Origin: Rhodospirillales bacterium URHD0017
Lineage (GTDB): Bacteria > Pseudomonadota > Alphaproteobacteria > Reyranellales > Reyranellaceae
Assembly: GCA_900110395.1 (NCBI GenBank)
Contig: FODP01000006.1
Location: 168,821 to 232,820 of the forward strand
Length of the DNA: 64,000 nucleotides
Direction: 5' to 3'
This document shows, one piece after another, positions 61,915 through 64,000 of the stretch. The stretch's first letter is position 1, and each line of letters starts with the position of its first letter. Position numbers and translations under genes: made by a program. The notes under the pieces were generated by a model. The model was not told the origin of the DNA and searched no databases. It worked only from the letters and a program-made list of their open reading frames with translations.

Positions 61915-63441
61915 CTATTTCAGCAAACCGTTGTTCAAGGCCGCTCGTGTCTGCTGGCGGCGCAGTTCCAGCTGCCGTGCGACAGCTGCCCTGCTGTCGA
62001 GCCAGCGCAAGGCAGTGGGAAAGGCGAACTTGATCAGCAGGGCATAGACGACGAACGTCATGACAGTTCCGCCCAGGAGCTTGGGCAGCGAGATTTCCAC
62101 GCCGTTGTTTCCGATGGCATAGATGAACGCCAGGACGACGCCTTCGCGGACGATCCAGGGCAGCGGCATGGCCATGAAGTAACGGCATGCCCCCGCGACG
62201 ACCAGGCCGATCATGAACACGCCCACCAGCATGCCGGGAAAGCCGAGATCGACGTAGTTTTCGGACAGGTACCCGACGCTGATCGACGTCGCCGAGCGCA
62301 TCTGCTCCGACGAATCGCCGCGCGCCAGCCGGACGAAGACCTCGGTGTCCGACAGGGCTTGCTTGCCGGGGAACAGGAAGCGCGGCTGGAAGACGTGCGC
62401 CAACGCGTCGCTCCATTGGCGGAAGTCGCCCTGCTCGGGCGACACGAGCTTGACGCCGATCACCGAGCCAAAGATGTCGACATAGGCCAACGGGTTCAGC
62501 AGCGCGTAGGAGGCCAGGCTCCAGTCGATATCGCCGGCCGAGACCACGCGGCCGCCGAGATAGCCGAGACGCGTATCCAGCGACATCTTGACGTTCTGAG
62601 AATCGTCAGACCCCGTGGCGACTTCGCGATATTCCGACTTCACCGAGGTCCAGAACAAGGCGAGGACGACGAGCAGGATGGCCGCCGCGCCAACCAGGAT
62701 ACTCGTTACCGCAGTCCAGCGGATGCGAACGGCGAGCGCCGAGATGAAGAGAATGATGAAGACGCTACGGAAGTCGCCAAGCAGGCCGGAGAATCCGATC
62801 ACCAGCTCGACCATCACGGCCCCCAACAGGAAGCCGACGCCCTTGTTCACCGACAGAACGCCGCCGAACAGCATGAGCAGCGCGATGATCTTGATGCGGG
62901 CCACCGCCTCCATCGGCTGGTCGATGGCGGGAATGAAGTCGACCAGGAGGCGTCCCACGGTCGAGATCAGGAGAGCGGCGAGATAGAACTGAAAGAGATC
63001 GGCCGGCCGCCAGGCGAGGTGGGCCGTGGCGTGGCGCGGCGTCGGCGGCCGGGCACTGCCCAGGACGGCCCGCATGGCGAGAGCCAGGACGATGACGCTG
63101 GCCAGCATGTACCAGTAGGCGTTGACGACCCAGGGGCCGAACAGGCCACGGCCCATCTCCTCGCCATCGGTCAGGCCGACCATGGTGCGGGCATAGATCT
63201 GCAGCCACTGCCAAAGCAGATAGTAGACCACGGCGGCGGGCAACGTGGGGGTGCCGGCGATGCGCAGGACCAGCCAGGGGACGAAGGCGCCGGCGGCGAA
63301 TTCGATCGGATCGGGGCTGAAGGGCGCCACCAAAACCAGCGCCAGGCCCAGGACCAGGAACGCACGACGCAGCAGCACGTGGTCCAAGCGTACTGGTACC
63401 CGCGCCAGCGGGGCCCGCACCGCGAGGCTCGTGATCGTCAT
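61915..63441 (-). CDS. O-antigen polymerase-like multi-pass membrane protein
   Basis: The 508-residue protein has about twelve hydrophobic helices (LVLGLALVLVAPFSP, YWYMLASVIVLALAM, FLLGAVMVELVIGFSGLL, VYALLIKFAFP) and a large hydrophilic loop (~residues 255-400) with GDSSEQMRSATSISVGYLSENYVDLGFPGM. This late-loop pattern is common in EpsG/Wzy-like oligosaccharide polymerases, but no glycan genes flank it. It may belong to the 28-50 kb polysaccharide system or to a separate glycan. The assignment is by topology only. Confidence 0.6.
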   Translation of the reverse strand: MTITSLAVRAPLARVPVRLDHVLLRRAFLVLGLALVLVAPFSPDPIEFAAGAFVPWLVLRIAGTPTLPAAVVYYLLWQWLQIYARTMVGLTDGEEMGRGLFGPWVVNAYWYMLASVIVLALAMRAVLGSARPPTPRHATAHLAWRPADLFQFYLAALLISTVGRLLVDFIPAIDQPMEAVARIKIIALLMLFGGVLSVNKGVGFLLGAVMVELVIGFSGLLGDFRSVFIILFISALAVRIRWTAVTSILVGAAAILLVVLALFWTSVKSEYREVATGSDDSQNVKMSLDTRLGYLGGRVVSAGDIDWSLASYALLNPLAYVDIFGSVIGVKLVSPEQGDFRQWSDALAHVFQPRFLFPGKQALSDTEVFVRLARGDSSEQMRSATSISVGYLSENYVDLGFPGMLVGVFMIGLVVAGACRYFMAMPLPWIVREGVVLAFIYAIGNNGVEISLPKLLGGTVMTFVVYALLIKFAFPTALRWLDSRAAVARQLELRRQQTRAALNNGLLK

Positions 63442-63530
63442 TTAAGGGGTCGCGCGTCCAATACTATATCGTTGAATCTACACGACTTAGGCTGGTTGTG
63501 ACAGCGACAAGGACGCACGTCACAAAGCAT

Positions 63531-63560
63531 GAAAAAGGCGGCCCCGGGTGGGGCCGTCTT
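63531..63560 (-). terminator. Rho-independent terminator after OmpA copy 3
   Basis: GGCGGCCCC (63537-63545) pairs with GGGGCCGTC (63550-63558; one G-T pair) around GGGT. On the minus strand TTTTT follows. It shares the CATGAAAAAGGCGGCCC flank with the terminators of the other two OmpA-family genes. Confidence 0.82.
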
Positions 63561-63586
63561 CGTTATTTGGTCAGGTGCCGGATCGC

Positions 63587-64000
63587 TTACTGGATGACGA
63601 TCTCGACGCGGCGGTTCTGCGGCTCGCGCACGCCGTCGGCGGTCTGGACCAGCAGGCCCTTCTCGCCCATGCCGATCACGCTGATCGCCTGCGCCGGCAC
63701 GCCGTTACGCACCAGGGCGTCCTTGACCGCATTGGCACGACGCAGCGACAGCGCCATGTTGTAGGCTTCCGGGCCCGACGTGTCGGTGTGGCCGGTCGCC
63801 GTGATGCGGGCGTTGCCCTTGCTCTTGAACGCAGCAGCAGCCTGCCCGATCGTCGTCAGCGCCTGCTGGGAGAGGTTCGAGCGGTCCCAGTCGAAGAACA
63901 CCATGAACGACGGCGGCGTCACCACCGGCGGCGGCGGCGGCGGCGGCGGCGGCGCGGCGCCGAACTTCATGTGCAGGCTCAGCATCGCGCTGATGTTGTT
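63587..64000 (-). CDS. OmpA-family outer-membrane protein (copy 3), N-terminus outside window
   Basis: The C-terminal 137 residues are visible. They begin NNISAMLSLHMKFGA, which looks like the last strand of an N-terminal beta-barrel, followed by a proline run and the OmpA domain (FMVFFDWDRSNLSQQAL, ITATGHTDTSGPEAYN, LSLRRANAVKDALV, GVREPQNRRVEIVI). It lacks the C-terminal extension of the two lipoprotein copies. It is therefore a classical barrel-plus-anchor OmpA protein, cut by the window edge. Confidence 0.9.
   Translation of the reverse strand, partial: NNISAMLSLHMKFGAAPPPPPPPPPVVTPPSFMVFFDWDRSNLSQQALTTIGQAAAAFKSKGNARITATGHTDTSGPEAYNMALSLRRANAVKDALVRNGVPAQAISVIGMGEKGLLVQTADGVREPQNRRVEIVIQ

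Overview
The window is GC-rich, densely coded bacterial DNA, most likely from an alphaproteobacterium. The evidence is the ChvG/ChvI-type two-component pair, the carA-carB-greA and dnaG-rpoD arrangements, an orphan Bug-type tricarboxylate receptor, and many Tat-exported periplasmic proteins. The content resembles Reyranella or other Rhodospirillales/Hyphomicrobiales, but no rRNA or species marker is present, so that placement is inference.

Region by region. 0.1-2.1 kb: an alpha-E protein and a transglutaminase-like partner that lacks its catalytic Cys, then a small coiled-coil protein. 2.3-5.8 kb: an aspartate-type aminotransferase and an EF-G paralogue. 5.9-7.5 kb: two tandem exported thioredoxin-fold proteins, the first interrupted by an in-frame TGA exactly at the first position of the CxxC motif, then a DUF962 membrane protein. 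7.6-13 kb: MsrP without MsrQ, then a putative acyl-CoA operon (Bug receptor, enoyl-CoA hydratase, GIY-YIG-like protein, acyl-CoA dehydrogenase, CaiB/BaiF CoA-transferase). 13-23.6 kb: a DUF6492-like protein, a possible small RNA, LysR, TrxB, Lrp, an NTF2-like protein, a YciB-like protein, greA, carB, carA and a GatB/YqeY protein. 23.9-28 kb: dnaG-rpoD.

28.2-50.4 kb is an exopolysaccharide locus: FkbM methyltransferases, a BamE-like lipoprotein, a ChvI/ChvG-like regulator pair, ManC, a Wza-type export lipoprotein, a Wzc/ExoP-type tyrosine autokinase, several glycosyltransferases, a WcaJ-type initiating transferase, a Wzy-like polymerase, Gmd, Fcl and GalE. Together they predict a Wzy-dependent polymer containing fucose, built from GDP-mannose and UDP-sugars. 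No Wzx flippase or phosphomannomutase is visible.

50.5-64 kb is an envelope and accessory region: three tiny paralogous lipoproteins, three OmpA-family proteins (the last cut by the window edge), a NUDIX hydrolase, two amidohydrolases, tRNA-Thr, tandem orphan sugar-type solute-binding proteins, a metallophosphoesterase and a second polymerase-like membrane protein. Seven copies of a ~100 bp palindromic REP-like element punctuate the window up to 44 kb.

The most exciting observation is at 5885-6319. The TGA codon (6005-6007) creates a U-x-x-C redox motif. It is followed, at the exact spacing known from E. coli fdhF, by a hairpin with a bulged U at +17 and G23-U24 in the apical loop, a textbook bacterial SECIS. 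This predicts an exported SoxS-like selenoprotein, next to a paralogue that carries Ser-x-x-Cys at the same site.
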